Source: JALNYB01 sp023230065
GTDB lineage: Archaea; Thermoplasmatota; Thermoplasmata; Methanomassiliicoccales; Methanomethylophilaceae
NCBI GenBank assembly: GCA_034006405.1
Contig: JAVESW010000014.1
Span: 1-16,806 of the forward strand
Direction: 5' to 3'
Length of the DNA: 16,806 nt
Positions within the stretch are counted from its first letter, which is position 1. Each line of letters begins with the position of its first letter. This document shows positions 1 through 7,397 of the stretch, in pieces. The notes under the pieces are model-generated. The model made no database searches and was not told the DNA's origin. It saw only the letters and a list, made by a program, of their open reading frames with translations. The translations under genes were made by a program, and so were the position numbers.

Positions 1-311
1 ATCTGCTGTATCCTGAGAAAGAATGTTCCCTTCCTTTCAATGAATATAATGCAACTCTTAGAGGAGTAATCGATCTTCTTGCGGTATATCCTGATCATGT
101 TGTCATTCATGACTATAAAACAGATGTTGAGAAGACATACGAGGATGAATACAAGGTTCAATTAAGCATTTACGCTCATGCAGCATCGGAATTTTATAAA
201 CTTCCAGCAAAGTGCGTAATAGATTATCTATCCAGGGGAGAGACGATGGAGTTCGATCCTATCGACAAAAGTGTCATTGCCCAGAGAGTAAAAGAATATA
301 CCGATTTATAA
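1..311 (+). CDS. C-terminal fragment of PD-(D/E)XK nuclease domain protein (probable UvrD/AddA-like helicase-nuclease)
   Basis: Partial gene; its 5' part lies left of the window. The frame reads open from base 3 to a TAA at 309-311 and gives 102 visible residues. These carry the core of a RecB-type PD-(D/E)XK nuclease: GVID with Asp24 (motif II), a D-Y-K triad at Asp37/Lys39 (motif III) and the Q-x3-Y helix at Gln53/Tyr57. The metal-binding Asp residues and Lys are all present, so the nuclease site looks intact. This arrangement near the end of a protein is usual for UvrD/AddA-family helicase-nucleases that process DNA ends, but no helicase motif falls inside the window. A stand-alone RecB- or Cas4-like nuclease therefore remains possible. 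The stop lies 20 nt before the P-type ATPase start, which suggests cotranscription. Confidence 0.75.
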   Translation, partial: LLYPEKECSLPFNEYNATLRGVIDLLAVYPDHVVIHDYKTDVEKTYEDEYKVQLSIYAHAASEFYKLPAKCVIDYLSRGETMEFDPIDKSVIAQRVKEYTDL

Positions 312-331
312 GAGGAGAGCATTTCATAATC

Positions 332-2887
332 ATGGAACTCAAAGGCCTTACGGATCAGGAAGTGAAGGAAAGGGTATCTTCTGGTATGGTTAATTCCTTT
401 GAGTCTCCAGTAAGCAGAAGTTATGCAGATATAATTATCAAGAATGTCTGCACGATGTTCAATTTGATATTGTTTATATTGGGAGCTGCTCTTCTTTATT
501 TCAATGAACCAATAAATGCTTTGGCGGCAACAGGCGTTATTTTAGTAAATGTCTTGATAGCAACCATTCAAGAGATAAAAGCCAAGAGAAGACTGGATAA
601 AATCGCGCTTCTCCTCAGACCGACTGTAAAGATCATCAGGAATGGCGTGGAGGTCGAAATAGATCCATCAAAAGTGGTCATGGATGATGTCATTCATATG
701 TCGGTTGGGGATCAGGCACAGGTAGATGGAGAACTCCTGGATGAAAGGTCTTTGGAAATGGATGAATCCCCACTTACTGGCGAGTCCAGTACAAGGAAGA
801 AACATGTTGGAGACATGATATATTCCGGAACATTCTGTATCATAGGTGATGCTTATTTCAAAGTAACAGCGCTTGGAGAAGATACGTTTGCCACAAAGAT
901 GCTGGCAAACGCAAAGAAATTCACAAAGAAGAAAACGTCACTTCAGATAGAGACAACAACAGTTACAGAGATGCTGATGATCATTGCATTCATCTATCTC
1001 GCAATAATGGTGATCATCAATCTTGTGAGTCATAATGATGTTGTAGAAGCATTGAAACAGTCAGTCATCATATTGGATATCGTTCCTATTGCACTTTTCT
1101 TGCTTATTACAATCACATATATGATCGCCGCCGTTCGTATGGCAGATAGCGGCATACTCCTTCAGAATTCTAATTCTGTGGAATCTATGAGTCATGTTGA
1201 TACAGTTTGTATGGATAAGACCGGCACAATCACCACGAACAATCTCGTTTACGATGATATTGAGACTTTAATCGACAGAGAAGAAGCGATAGACATTGTT
1301 CGTCTATTCGTCACATCCACAGGAAGCAGTAATCGTACGGTTAAGGCAATCATCAAAGAGTTAGGGGAGAAGCCATCGGAACTCATAGAAGAGATACAAT
1401 TTTCCTCAGACAGAAAATATAGTGCTGTAAAGGTGAATTCAGACAACAAGGTCCACACCATTTTCATGGGAGCATGGTCCGTTCTCATGAATAAAATGAA
1501 TACCGATGTTGATCTTTCATCAAAGATTTCTGAACAGTCAAAGAAAGGGCTTAGAACAGTTCTCATATGCAGGGGTGCAGACGATGTCAATTTATACAAT
1601 GGCGATGAGCCAGTTGTTCCTGAATTGGTGCCTATTGCAATAATCTCGATAAGAGATGAAGTAAGATCGGACTGCAAGCAGATAATAGATGAATTTATAA
1701 ACAATGGAATGGACCTCAAGGTAATTTCAGGTGATGATCCTGAGACGGTTGATGCACTGTTCACATTAGCCGATATCAAGGGAACAAGGAATATCATTTC
1801 AGGTGAGACCTTGGATGCTCTTTCTCCAGATATGAAGGAGAAGACCATACTCGAGACTAATATTTTCGGCCGTATGAAACCAGATCAGAAGGAAATGGTT
1901 ATTGAAACTCTGAAGAAGAACGGAAGATACGTCACGATGGTGGGCGATGGTGTCAATGATGTTCGTTCACTGAAGATGGCAAATGTAGGTGTCGCCCTTC
2001 AAAGTGGAAGCGGAGCCGCCAGAGGAGTTGCGGACATGGTTCTTGTGGATGACAATTTTTCAGCGCTTCCAAAAGCTATCGTAGAAGGTAAGAGAACAGT
2101 TACAGGAATGCGTGATATTCTCAAATTATATCTTACAAGGAATTTTGTGCTTGCGATAATAGTAGGGATTTTGTTAATCGTATTCAATAGGATGCCGATG
2201 CTTCCTATTCAGAATACTTATTATGCTCTAATAACGGTTTCATTTGCAGCATTCCTTATGGCCATCTGGGCCAAACCTTCTGATAATAAGGATTTGATCC
2301 TGCCGACGGTATTAAGATATTCTATACCGATGGCCGTACTTATTGCAGTATTCGCACTTGCCACGTATTTGTTGTTCAACAGTATGGATATGAATGTGTT
2401 TGAAGAAGCTCTTCAACAAACATTCAATGCGTCAGGTTATTCGTCGTGGGATGAATTCATGAAACATATGGGTCTGACAGATGCTGGAAATTCGGAGATC
2501 GTTGCAAGGAATGCAATGCTGATATTCCTTGTTCTTTCAGGAATATCTCAGATCTTCATCTTGTATCCTTTGGCCAAGTTCTATTCACCTGACAGGAAGA
2601 TCTGTAAGGATCTCAAGCCGTCAATATTGGCTTTGCTGCTCTTTGGAGTTGTCATCTTAATGTACAATGTACCTCAGGTGATGATAGGTCTCACATCGTT
2701 GATGTATTTCCCGATAGATCGCATACTGTTGATAATAGGAATAGTTATTCTTTGGTTTTTATGCGCGATTGTAGTACTGAGGAGTAGAAAGATCACGAAG
2801 CTTACAGATGTTACAGAAAAGATGTATGATAAGAAACTTCACACAGAGTTCGCGAAGAGCGAAAAGGATGATCAGAGTGGCAAGTAA
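332..2887 (+). CDS. P-type cation-transporting ATPase (HAD-IC, CtpE-like)
   Basis: Membrane pump of 851 aa that couples ATP hydrolysis to ion transport. Visible motifs are actuator TGES at 149-152, the phosphorylation site DKTGT with Asp295, and hinge GDGVND at 538-543. About ten hydrophobic segments are arranged 2+2+6: roughly 43-58, 62-80, 212-232, 245-267, 605-622, 629-648, 663-682, 727-747, 763-782 and 797-817. The N-terminus (GLTDQEV then ER) resembles CtpE/YoaB-type ATPases, for which Ca2+ or Mg2+ transport has been proposed; no heavy-metal CxxC domain is present. The M4 motif reads PIAL at 252-255 where Ca2+ pumps have PEGL, so the ion cannot be assigned. I chose ATG 332 because the in-frame upstream ATG at 212 lies inside the preceding gene, and a purine-rich AGAGGAGAG (311-319) lies before 332. 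The end overlaps the convergent exonuclease gene by 16 nt. Confidence 0.93.
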   Translation: MELKGLTDQEVKERVSSGMVNSFESPVSRSYADIIIKNVCTMFNLILFILGAALLYFNEPINALAATGVILVNVLIATIQEIKAKRRLDKIALLLRPTVKIIRNGVEVEIDPSKVVMDDVIHMSVGDQAQVDGELLDERSLEMDESPLTGESSTRKKHVGDMIYSGTFCIIGDAYFKVTALGEDTFATKMLANAKKFTKKKTSLQIETTTVTEMLMIIAFIYLAIMVIINLVSHNDVVEALKQSVIILDIVPIALFLLITITYMIAAVRMADSGILLQNSNSVESMSHVDTVCMDKTGTITTNNLVYDDIETLIDREEAIDIVRLFVTSTGSSNRTVKAIIKELGEKPSELIEEIQFSSDRKYSAVKVNSDNKVHTIFMGAWSVLMNKMNTDVDLSSKISEQSKKGLRTVLICRGADDVNLYNGDEPVVPELVPIAIISIRDEVRSDCKQIIDEFINNGMDLKVISGDDPETVDALFTLADIKGTRNIISGETLDALSPDMKEKTILETNIFGRMKPDQKEMVIETLKKNGRYVTMVGDGVNDVRSLKMANVGVALQSGSGAARGVADMVLVDDNFSALPKAIVEGKRTVTGMRDILKLYLTRNFVLAIIVGILLIVFNRMPMLPIQNTYYALITVSFAAFLMAIWAKPSDNKDLILPTVLRYSIPMAVLIAVFALATYLLFNSMDMNVFEEALQQTFNASGYSSWDEFMKHMGLTDAGNSEIVARNAMLIFLVLSGISQIFILYPLAKFYSPDRKICKDLKPSILALLLFGVVILMYNVPQVMIGLTSLMYFPIDRILLIIGIVILWFLCAIVVLRSRKITKLTDVTEKMYDKKLHTEFAKSEKDDQSGK

Positions 2888-3486
2888 TTGCTATCGTTGT
2901 AAAGTTCTATCATCAGATGTGATGCCATTCTTGCATCGGATAATGCGCGATGATCCTGTTTTCCATGAATGTTGGCAGGGTCTTTGCCATCTAAAATCTT
3001 GCTGTATGCATAGTCAAGTTTTGGATATTTGAATTGTCCATAGTATATGCTGGGAAGTTTGCAAACCATTGTTGCAGCTTTCATTATATCTCTGCATTCT
3101 GTGAAGACATTTTTAAGATTCCATGGATCTCTGTATAGGAATTTGTTAAGATCGTATTCTGTGTTATAGGTTGTCAGATATTTTCCTCTGAGAAGTTTTT
3201 CGACCTCGTCTCTTATGGTATCGAACGGACGTCCGTATGATACTTGATCAATCGTGAGGTCCGTATTTTGGAATATCCATGCATTTTTACGACATTCATT
3301 CCATTTTTTTATGTCATGGCCGACAATCTCTGAATATGCATCATCAACTGTACCTTTTTCCAGGTCTACTTTACATATACCGACATCTACGACGACATCA
3401 ATAGGAGCACCGTCGAGGCCAGTGGTCTCAGTATCTAGGATGTATATCTCGGTCGGAGATTTAGAAAAATCGTCTAAAGTCTTCAT
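2872..3486 (-). CDS. DEDDh 3'-5' exonuclease (DnaQ/RNase T-like)
   Basis: A 204-aa protein that is essentially one exonuclease domain of the DnaQ (Pol III epsilon) superfamily. It would remove nucleotides from 3' ends of DNA or RNA with two metal ions. The catalytic set is complete: Asp18 and Glu20 in the DTETTGLDG motif (Exo I), Asp112 in YNTEYD (Exo II), and His179 and Asp184 in DHRALSDA (Exo III, H-x4-D type, hence DEDDh). No polymerase, helicase or BRCT domain is attached, so the substrate is unknown. Its ATG overlaps the stop of the upstream surface-protein gene by one base (TAATG), which predicts translational coupling. Its stop lies inside the 3' end of the convergent P-type ATPase gene. 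Confidence 0.9.
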   Translation of the reverse strand: MKTLDDFSKSPTEIYILDTETTGLDGAPIDVVVDVGICKVDLEKGTVDDAYSEIVGHDIKKWNECRKNAWIFQNTDLTIDQVSYGRPFDTIRDEVEKLLRGKYLTTYNTEYDLNKFLYRDPWNLKNVFTECRDIMKAATMVCKLPSIYYGQFKYPKLDYAYSKILDGKDPANIHGKQDHRALSDARMASHLMIELYNDSNYLPL

Positions 3487-4061
3487 TATAAATTCTCTCT
3501 GTTCTTTTTGTATATGGAATTAAAGTAATTAAGGTTGTATAAGCAGGCCGCAAGCAATACGATCGATGCGAACGCAACTAAAGATGCTATCAGGATAGAT
3601 GAATCTGTTCTTGTACCGGTATCTGACGGAACATCGGTTTCTGAATTGTCGTCACTGCTTTCATTTATTCCCGCATCTATGGCAGCTTTTTCAGTTGCAG
3701 TGTATTCAATCATGTCTGCGAAGTACATTTCGGAGCTTTCTGTTATATTTTCAAAGGTGTATGTTACGGAATAATCGGATTGTGCGTATGTGGAAGTATA
3801 AGTATAATATTTTCCAGATTCATTCGGATCTACAAAATATATTCCGCATTCTATAAGATTATACGTTTCTGATGTTGCAGTGAAGATAAAATCTCCTCCT
3901 TCCGCAACAGATGTTCCGTTTGGAAATACTACAGTGATATCTTTATCAACATCATCATAGGATATTACGTGAGAGGCATCTGCATCAGATCCCGGAATAA
4001 GGATTGTAGAGCTCAATATCGCCATCAAAACAACTATGCATACCTTATATTCTGTCTTCAC
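3486..4061 (-). CDS. Secreted, membrane-anchored protein of unknown function
   Basis: Unrecognised 191-aa protein with clear topology. Residues 1-28 form a signal peptide: Lys2/Lys6, a hydrophobic core VCIVVLMAILSS, and a likely cleavage near the Asp/Ala-rich segment. An extracellular region of about 120 residues follows, rich in Ser, Thr, Tyr and acidic residues, with several N-x-S/T sequons. A hydrophobic segment lies at about 154-175, then a short basic tail ending KKNRENL. This predicts a surface protein with its C-terminus in the cytoplasm. The start is GTG (4059-4061). A TATA-like box centred about 23 bp upstream fits a leaderless mRNA beginning at or near this GTG. An internal ATG at residue 13 would cut into the signal peptide. 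It is the first gene of an operon with the DEDDh exonuclease. No enzyme motif is visible. Confidence 0.8.
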   Translation of the reverse strand: MKTEYKVCIVVLMAILSSTILIPGSDADASHVISYDDVDKDITVVFPNGTSVAEGGDFIFTATSETYNLIECGIYFVDPNESGKYYTYTSTYAQSDYSVTYTFENITESSEMYFADMIEYTATEKAAIDAGINESSDDNSETDVPSDTGTRTDSSILIASLVAFASIVLLAACLYNLNYFNSIYKKNRENL

Positions 4062-4079
4062 AGAACCGCCAAGGGATTC

Positions 4080-4088
4080 ATATATAAA
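4080..4088 (-). promoter_or_regulatory. TATA box for the surface protein/exonuclease operon
   Basis: On the minus strand the sequence reads TTTATATAT, close to the archaeal box A consensus. Its centre lies about 23 bp from the GTG start at 4061, so the predicted transcription start falls at or within a few bases of that codon. This fits leaderless expression. Assigned by sequence and spacing only. Confidence 0.6.
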
Positions 4089-4109
4089 TTATCTGAGAGT
4101 GTTTTTCAG

Positions 4110-4117
4110 TTTAATAT
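4110..4117 (+). promoter_or_regulatory. Weak candidate TATA box for the MoaD-like gene
   Basis: TTTAATAT on the plus strand lies 48 bp before the ATG at 4166. A start about 26 bp downstream (near 4140) would leave a leader of about 25 nt. No convincing Shine-Dalgarno sequence precedes 4166, so this assignment is tentative. Confidence 0.25.
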
Positions 4118-4165
4118 CGTAGAATTTTTAGTAATCGTGAAATACTGTATGATATATGATTGGTC

Positions 4166-4360
4166 ATGGTCTCTGTGATATTCATCGGGAAGGATAGGTT
4201 CGAAGTTCCTTCTGAAGGTACGATCGGGTCTGCTATATCATCTTTGGACAGATTTCCTGATGCTTTCCTTTTTCTGGTTAATGGAGTGCCTGTGCCCATG
4301 GATACACCTATTATGGATAATATGATCATAAAGGCTATAAAAGTGGCATCAGGTGGTTAA
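4166..4360 (+). CDS. MoaD/ThiS-like ubiquitin-fold protein ending in Gly-Gly
   Basis: Small protein of 64 aa (66 if the in-frame TTG at 4160 is used). It looks like a beta-grasp sulfur carrier or archaeal ubiquitin-like modifier. It starts with a hydrophobic strand (VSVIFI), has the typical FLVNGVPVP turn-strand in its second half, and ends exactly in Gly-Gly before TAA. In MoaD, ThiS, Urm1 and SAMP proteins this C-terminal GG is adenylylated by an E1-like enzyme and then carries a thiocarboxylate or forms an isopeptide bond. No E1 (MoeB/ThiF/UbaA) or client enzyme lies in the window, so its pathway (molybdopterin, thiamine, tRNA thiolation or protein conjugation) cannot be told. It converges on the CobQ-like gene, and the two stops share the palindrome TTAA at 4357-4360. 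Confidence 0.82.
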   Translation: MVSVIFIGKDRFEVPSEGTIGSAISSLDRFPDAFLFLVNGVPVPMDTPIMDNMIIKAIKVASGG

Positions 4361-5190
4361 TTTTTTGCTATCATGTTGATGTGGTCAAGATCTAATCCGT
4401 TTTCCGTCGCTGCCTCTAGTAGACAATCAAGATTATTCATGAATGCCGATCTGACATCGGAACCTTTCAGTTCTCCGCCTATATCTGACATGGAGTCCTC
4501 TTCTGGAAATTTAAGATTAAGATAAGGCATTACACCTAAGCATTTCATTCCTGTTAATTTTTCAATTTTTTCTATTCCGCTTTTAAGAATAGAACTATCT
4601 CCTCTGAATCTGTTGATAATGAATCCTTTCAGTAAATGTTTCTGTTTATCAGGTATGAGACGCCATGTTCCGTAGATAGCTGCGAATACTCCTCCGCGCT
4701 CTATATCTCCTATAAGGATAGCCGGTATGGAGCGTTCTTTCAGCATTCCCAAATTGGCAAGGTCTCTGTCCATAAGATTGAGTTCTACAGGAGAACCAGA
4801 GCCTTCGCATACGACTGCATCATATTCTTTTGATAATCTGTCGAATGATTCGCAGACTTTTTCCATTACCATCTTGGTATCTATGGGATTCTGTTCGGAT
4901 ATGTCCATGAAAGGCTCTCCTCTGAGGATGAGCTGTATAGTGTTATTACCTGAAGGTTTCAGGAGGACGGGATTCATATCTTCGGTAGGTTCGATGTTGG
5001 ATGCCCACGCTTGGAATGCCTGACCCATTCCGATTTCCTTCCCGTTCTTTGTGACATATGAGTTGAGAGAAAGATTGGATGCTTTGAATGGTGTGACTTT
5101 TATGCCTTTTCTGTAGAGATATCTGCAATATAATGCGGAAATCGTCGTTTTACCTGCTCCGGATGAAGTTCCGATGAATATTATTTTCAT
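4357..5190 (-). CDS. CobQ-like ATPase-domain protein lacking the glutamine amidotransferase domain
   Basis: A 277-aa paralogue of the N-terminal, dethiobiotin-synthetase-like ATPase domain of cobyric acid synthase. It keeps the P-loop GTSSGAGKTT (7-16), the CobQ block PFKASNLSLNSY, MNPVLLKPSG and the VVCEGSGSP motif. It ends soon after the VMPYLNLKFPEED segment, at the point where full-length CobQ (about 480-500 aa) continues into the class I glutaminase domain. The stop is a clean TAA with no glutaminase remnant downstream, so this looks like a real short protein and not a frameshift. Its ATG overlaps the TGA of the full-length CobQ gene (ATGA), predicting coupled synthesis. It may borrow ammonia or a glutaminase from that partner, or act on another carboxylated tetrapyrrole; both ideas are inference. 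The corrin-binding block differs from its neighbour (KASNLS against KSQNMS). Confidence 0.88.
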   Translation of the reverse strand: MKIIFIGTSSGAGKTTISALYCRYLYRKGIKVTPFKASNLSLNSYVTKNGKEIGMGQAFQAWASNIEPTEDMNPVLLKPSGNNTIQLILRGEPFMDISEQNPIDTKMVMEKVCESFDRLSKEYDAVVCEGSGSPVELNLMDRDLANLGMLKERSIPAILIGDIERGGVFAAIYGTWRLIPDKQKHLLKGFIINRFRGDSSILKSGIEKIEKLTGMKCLGVMPYLNLKFPEEDSMSDIGGELKGSDVRSAFMNNLDCLLEAATENGLDLDHINMIAKN

Positions 5191-7004
5191 CTTTTCACTC
5201 CCGCGATATCTATGATTTTTTCTATATTCAGTCCTTTTTCAAATCCGTCTGCGAGGATGTTGATATTATCCTCTAGAAGTTCGTCGTAATCTCTCGGGTT
5301 TTTGATTTCAACATATTTTCCATCGTGTTTTACAAATGAAAGGAAATATTTCCTGAATGCGGGTTTGTCGAATACCCCATGAAGATACGTTCCGAAGGTC
5401 AGATCTTTCTCTCTCACAGAACCTTCATTTTCTTTTGAGCTGTATCTATCTATTTCGAAAAGTGGCTTTTCAACGATTGTAGAAAGACCCATGTGGATCT
5501 CATATCCAGTGATGGGCTCTCCTGTCTCTATCATTATGCCATTGTCTTGAATGACCTTTTTTTTGTATTCGTTCCATTCTGTAATGTTATCAAAGAAACC
5601 CATCCCTTCCAATGTTTGCGGTACTTTTCCTTCGATGCCCGCAGGGTCCTTCAGATATTTTCCCATCATTTGGTATCCTCCGCAGATACCCAGTATGGGA
5701 ATTTTCCCTTTCAATTCCGAAATAGCCGTTTCTAATCCATTGGCTCTCATCCAAAGAAGATCGTCAATGGTATTCTTGGTCCCAGGGAGTATAATAACAT
5801 CTGAACCTTTGAGTTCTTCTGGATTGCTTATGAACTTTACGGTTGTGTCCTCCATGAATAGAGGATCTAGATCTGTGAAATTAGCTATTCTGGGGAACTT
5901 GATGACGGAAACGATTATTTTTCCATTACCTTTCGTGTGCATTCCTCTAAAAGCTTCAGAATCTTCTGATGGAAGATCTAACTTGATATGGGGGATTATT
6001 CCTATTACTGGGATTCCGATGATGCTTTCAAGCAGTCTTGCGCCGTCTTCGATCTTCTTCGGATCTCCGCGGATATTGTTCAGAATGATACCTTTTATCC
6101 TTTTTCTGTCAATTTCTGGAATCAGTTCCACAGTTCCTACAGCATATGCGAAAGAGCCTCCCCATTCTGTATTTACTACCAATATGCAGTTAGCGTCAGC
6201 TATCTCTGCCGCACGCATGTTGGCGATGTCTTGATCATAGATGTTGATCTCTGCAGGAGAACCTGCGCCCTCCATGACAACGACATCATAACGTTCTTTC
6301 AGAAAGTCTATGTTCTTGCGGACTATCTCTTTTCCGGGTCCGGGAACGAATTTATTATAGTAATCCTCGACGTTATAATCTCCGAAAGGTTCTCCTTCTA
6401 CCATTACTTGGGAAACAGTGTCTCCTTTAGGCTTTAGAAGTATGGGATTCATATGGTGATCTGGATTCTTCAGTCCCGCCGCTTTGCTTTGCAGCACTTG
6501 TATCATTGCTATCTCAGAACCTTTTGCGGTGACCTTCGAATTAAGGCTCATATTCTGAGATTTGAAGGGAGAGACCAGATATCCACGCCTATGAAGGAGA
6601 CGACATATGGCTGCAACTGTGATTGATTTACCAGCATCGGATGTTGCTCCGAGAATCATTAACGCTTTTCCTATATGGAAGAATCTTTTCTTTGTTTCAA
6701 GGAATATATCCTGCATCCTCGGGTCTTTAGATGTTGTTATTCCCAGTCTGTTGATCTCAGACATTATGAATTTTGCTACTTCAGGTCTGTGAATAAAAAG
6801 ACAGTATGTGCATGCCCAGATTTCTTTTTCTCTTCTGGAAATGATCATTTGGCCCAACTGATTATCGTTGCATGGATAGAATGGGCAGTAGCAGAAGGTG
6901 CAGTCCTGTCCTGTGAAATGACTCGGATGATACGGACATTCGTGGTTTGAACCAATATATCCTTTTTTGATCTCTTCCTCGACCTTTTTGGTTATATTGT
7001 CCAT
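5187..7004 (-). CDS. cobQ: Cobyric acid synthase (CobQ/CbiP) with N-terminal cysteine-rich domain
   Basis: A 605-aa enzyme of adenosylcobalamin synthesis. It amidates the b, d, e and g carboxylates of adenosylcobyrinate a,c-diamide using glutamine and ATP in the cytoplasm. The ATPase domain spans about 113-345: P-loop GATSDAGKS 119-127, PFKSQNMSLNS 147-156, MNPILLKPKGD, VVMEGAGSPAE 243-252. The glutaminase domain spans about 365-560, with nucleophile Cys441 in GICGGYQM and His542 in TYLHGVF. Unlike the usual CobQ of about 490 aa, it has about 110 extra N-terminal residues with Cys23, 35, 38, 40, 45, 65 and 68 and His21, 26, 29 and 72. This resembles the stand-alone 'cysteine-rich small domain' and is probably metal binding. 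ATG 7004 is preceded by the Shine-Dalgarno AAGGTG, 7 nt away. It is the first gene of a two-gene operon with the short paralogue. Confidence 0.93.
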   Translation of the reverse strand: MDNITKKVEEEIKKGYIGSNHECPYHPSHFTGQDCTFCYCPFYPCNDNQLGQMIISRREKEIWACTYCLFIHRPEVAKFIMSEINRLGITTSKDPRMQDIFLETKKRFFHIGKALMILGATSDAGKSITVAAICRLLHRRGYLVSPFKSQNMSLNSKVTAKGSEIAMIQVLQSKAAGLKNPDHHMNPILLKPKGDTVSQVMVEGEPFGDYNVEDYYNKFVPGPGKEIVRKNIDFLKERYDVVVMEGAGSPAEINIYDQDIANMRAAEIADANCILVVNTEWGGSFAYAVGTVELIPEIDRKRIKGIILNNIRGDPKKIEDGARLLESIIGIPVIGIIPHIKLDLPSEDSEAFRGMHTKGNGKIIVSVIKFPRIANFTDLDPLFMEDTTVKFISNPEELKGSDVIILPGTKNTIDDLLWMRANGLETAISELKGKIPILGICGGYQMMGKYLKDPAGIEGKVPQTLEGMGFFDNITEWNEYKKKVIQDNGIMIETGEPITGYEIHMGLSTIVEKPLFEIDRYSSKENEGSVREKDLTFGTYLHGVFDKPAFRKYFLSFVKHDGKYVEIKNPRDYDELLEDNINILADGFEKGLNIEKIIDIAGVKR

Positions 7005-7011
7005 ATGTTCG

Positions 7012-7028
7012 CACCTTGGTAAACAAGG
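7012..7028 (-). promoter_or_regulatory. Ribosome binding site of cobQ within a small inverted repeat
   Basis: On the minus strand AAGGTG (7012-7017) lies 7 nt before ATG 7004 and supports that start. It overlaps one arm of a perfect 5-bp inverted repeat with a 5-nt loop (CCTTG, loop, CAAGG; 7014-7028). If the transcript begins upstream of 7028 this hairpin could mask the site; if it begins near 7022, as the candidate TATA box suggests, it could not form. Confidence 0.5.
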
Positions 7029-7042
7029 AATGGAATTCGCTG

Positions 7043-7053
7043 TTAAGTATTTT
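7043..7053 (-). promoter_or_regulatory. Candidate TATA box for the cobQ operon
   Basis: The minus strand reads AAAATACTTAA here. A start about 26 bp downstream would lie near 7022, giving a leader of about 18 nt that still contains the Shine-Dalgarno site. The match to box A is only moderate. Confidence 0.35.
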
Positions 7054-7367
7054 ACACAAGTTGGATACGATTAGATTATGTAAAAAGAAATGGGAAGTGT
7101 GGCTTATCAAGATTGCATCTGAAATAATCGAATCTTTTTGAAAAATATTGCAATATGTATTCCGATGTGCCGTAATATTTCTTGGTTAATATTCTATCTA
7201 TTTGTCATAGGTATTTGGAAAATGGACAGTATTCTTGTGTATGTTTAATGGTTCATTGATTCAAAGGAGCAGTTAACAAGATGGAATCTATTTTTCAAAC
7301 ATATGTTTTCTTCGTCTGGATTGTAGATAAATATAAATTTTGTACTTTCGGTCACCCCCCAATCTTG
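7054..7367. other. Intergenic region between divergent cobQ and Mre11-like operons
   Basis: A stretch of AT-rich DNA between two divergent transcription units. I see no convincing gene, tRNA or cobalamin-riboswitch-like element. An AAAGGAG (7264-7270) lies before ATG 7281, which is in frame with the Mre11-like gene and would add 39 residues. I consider that extension unlikely because a good TATA box at 7368 points to the later start at 7398. Confidence 0.5.
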
Positions 7368-7375
7368 TTTATATG
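7368..7375 (+). promoter_or_regulatory. TATA box for the Mre11/Rad50-like operon
   Basis: TTTATATG is centred about 26 bp before the ATG at 7398, the usual archaeal TATA-to-start spacing. The predicted transcript therefore begins at the start codon (leaderless). This also decides the start: the in-frame ATG at 7281 lies upstream of the promoter. Confidence 0.65.
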
Positions 7376-7397
7376 TTCAGACATTCTTTTTGTCGCG

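Noticed and set aside
212..331. 40-residue N-terminal extension of the P-type ATPase from ATG 212
   Set aside because: It overlaps the in-frame end of the upstream nuclease gene (stop at 311) and the added residues do not resemble an ATPase N-terminus.
1249..1848. 199-codon open frame on the minus strand inside the P-type ATPase gene
   Set aside because: Fully antisense to a well-conserved gene; composition is that of a reverse-frame shadow with no recognisable motif.
5551..6234. 227-codon plus-strand open frame inside cobQ
   Set aside because: Antisense to the ATPase and glutaminase domains of CobQ; no family likeness.
7248..7262. GGTTCATTGATTC resembling a tRNA T-arm
   Set aside because: No matching acceptor stem, D-arm or anticodon arm within the needed distance.
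7005..7397. Possible cobalamin riboswitch upstream of cobQ
   Set aside because: No B12-box-like sequence or multi-helix fold seen by eye; the mRNA leader is predicted to be only about 18 nt.
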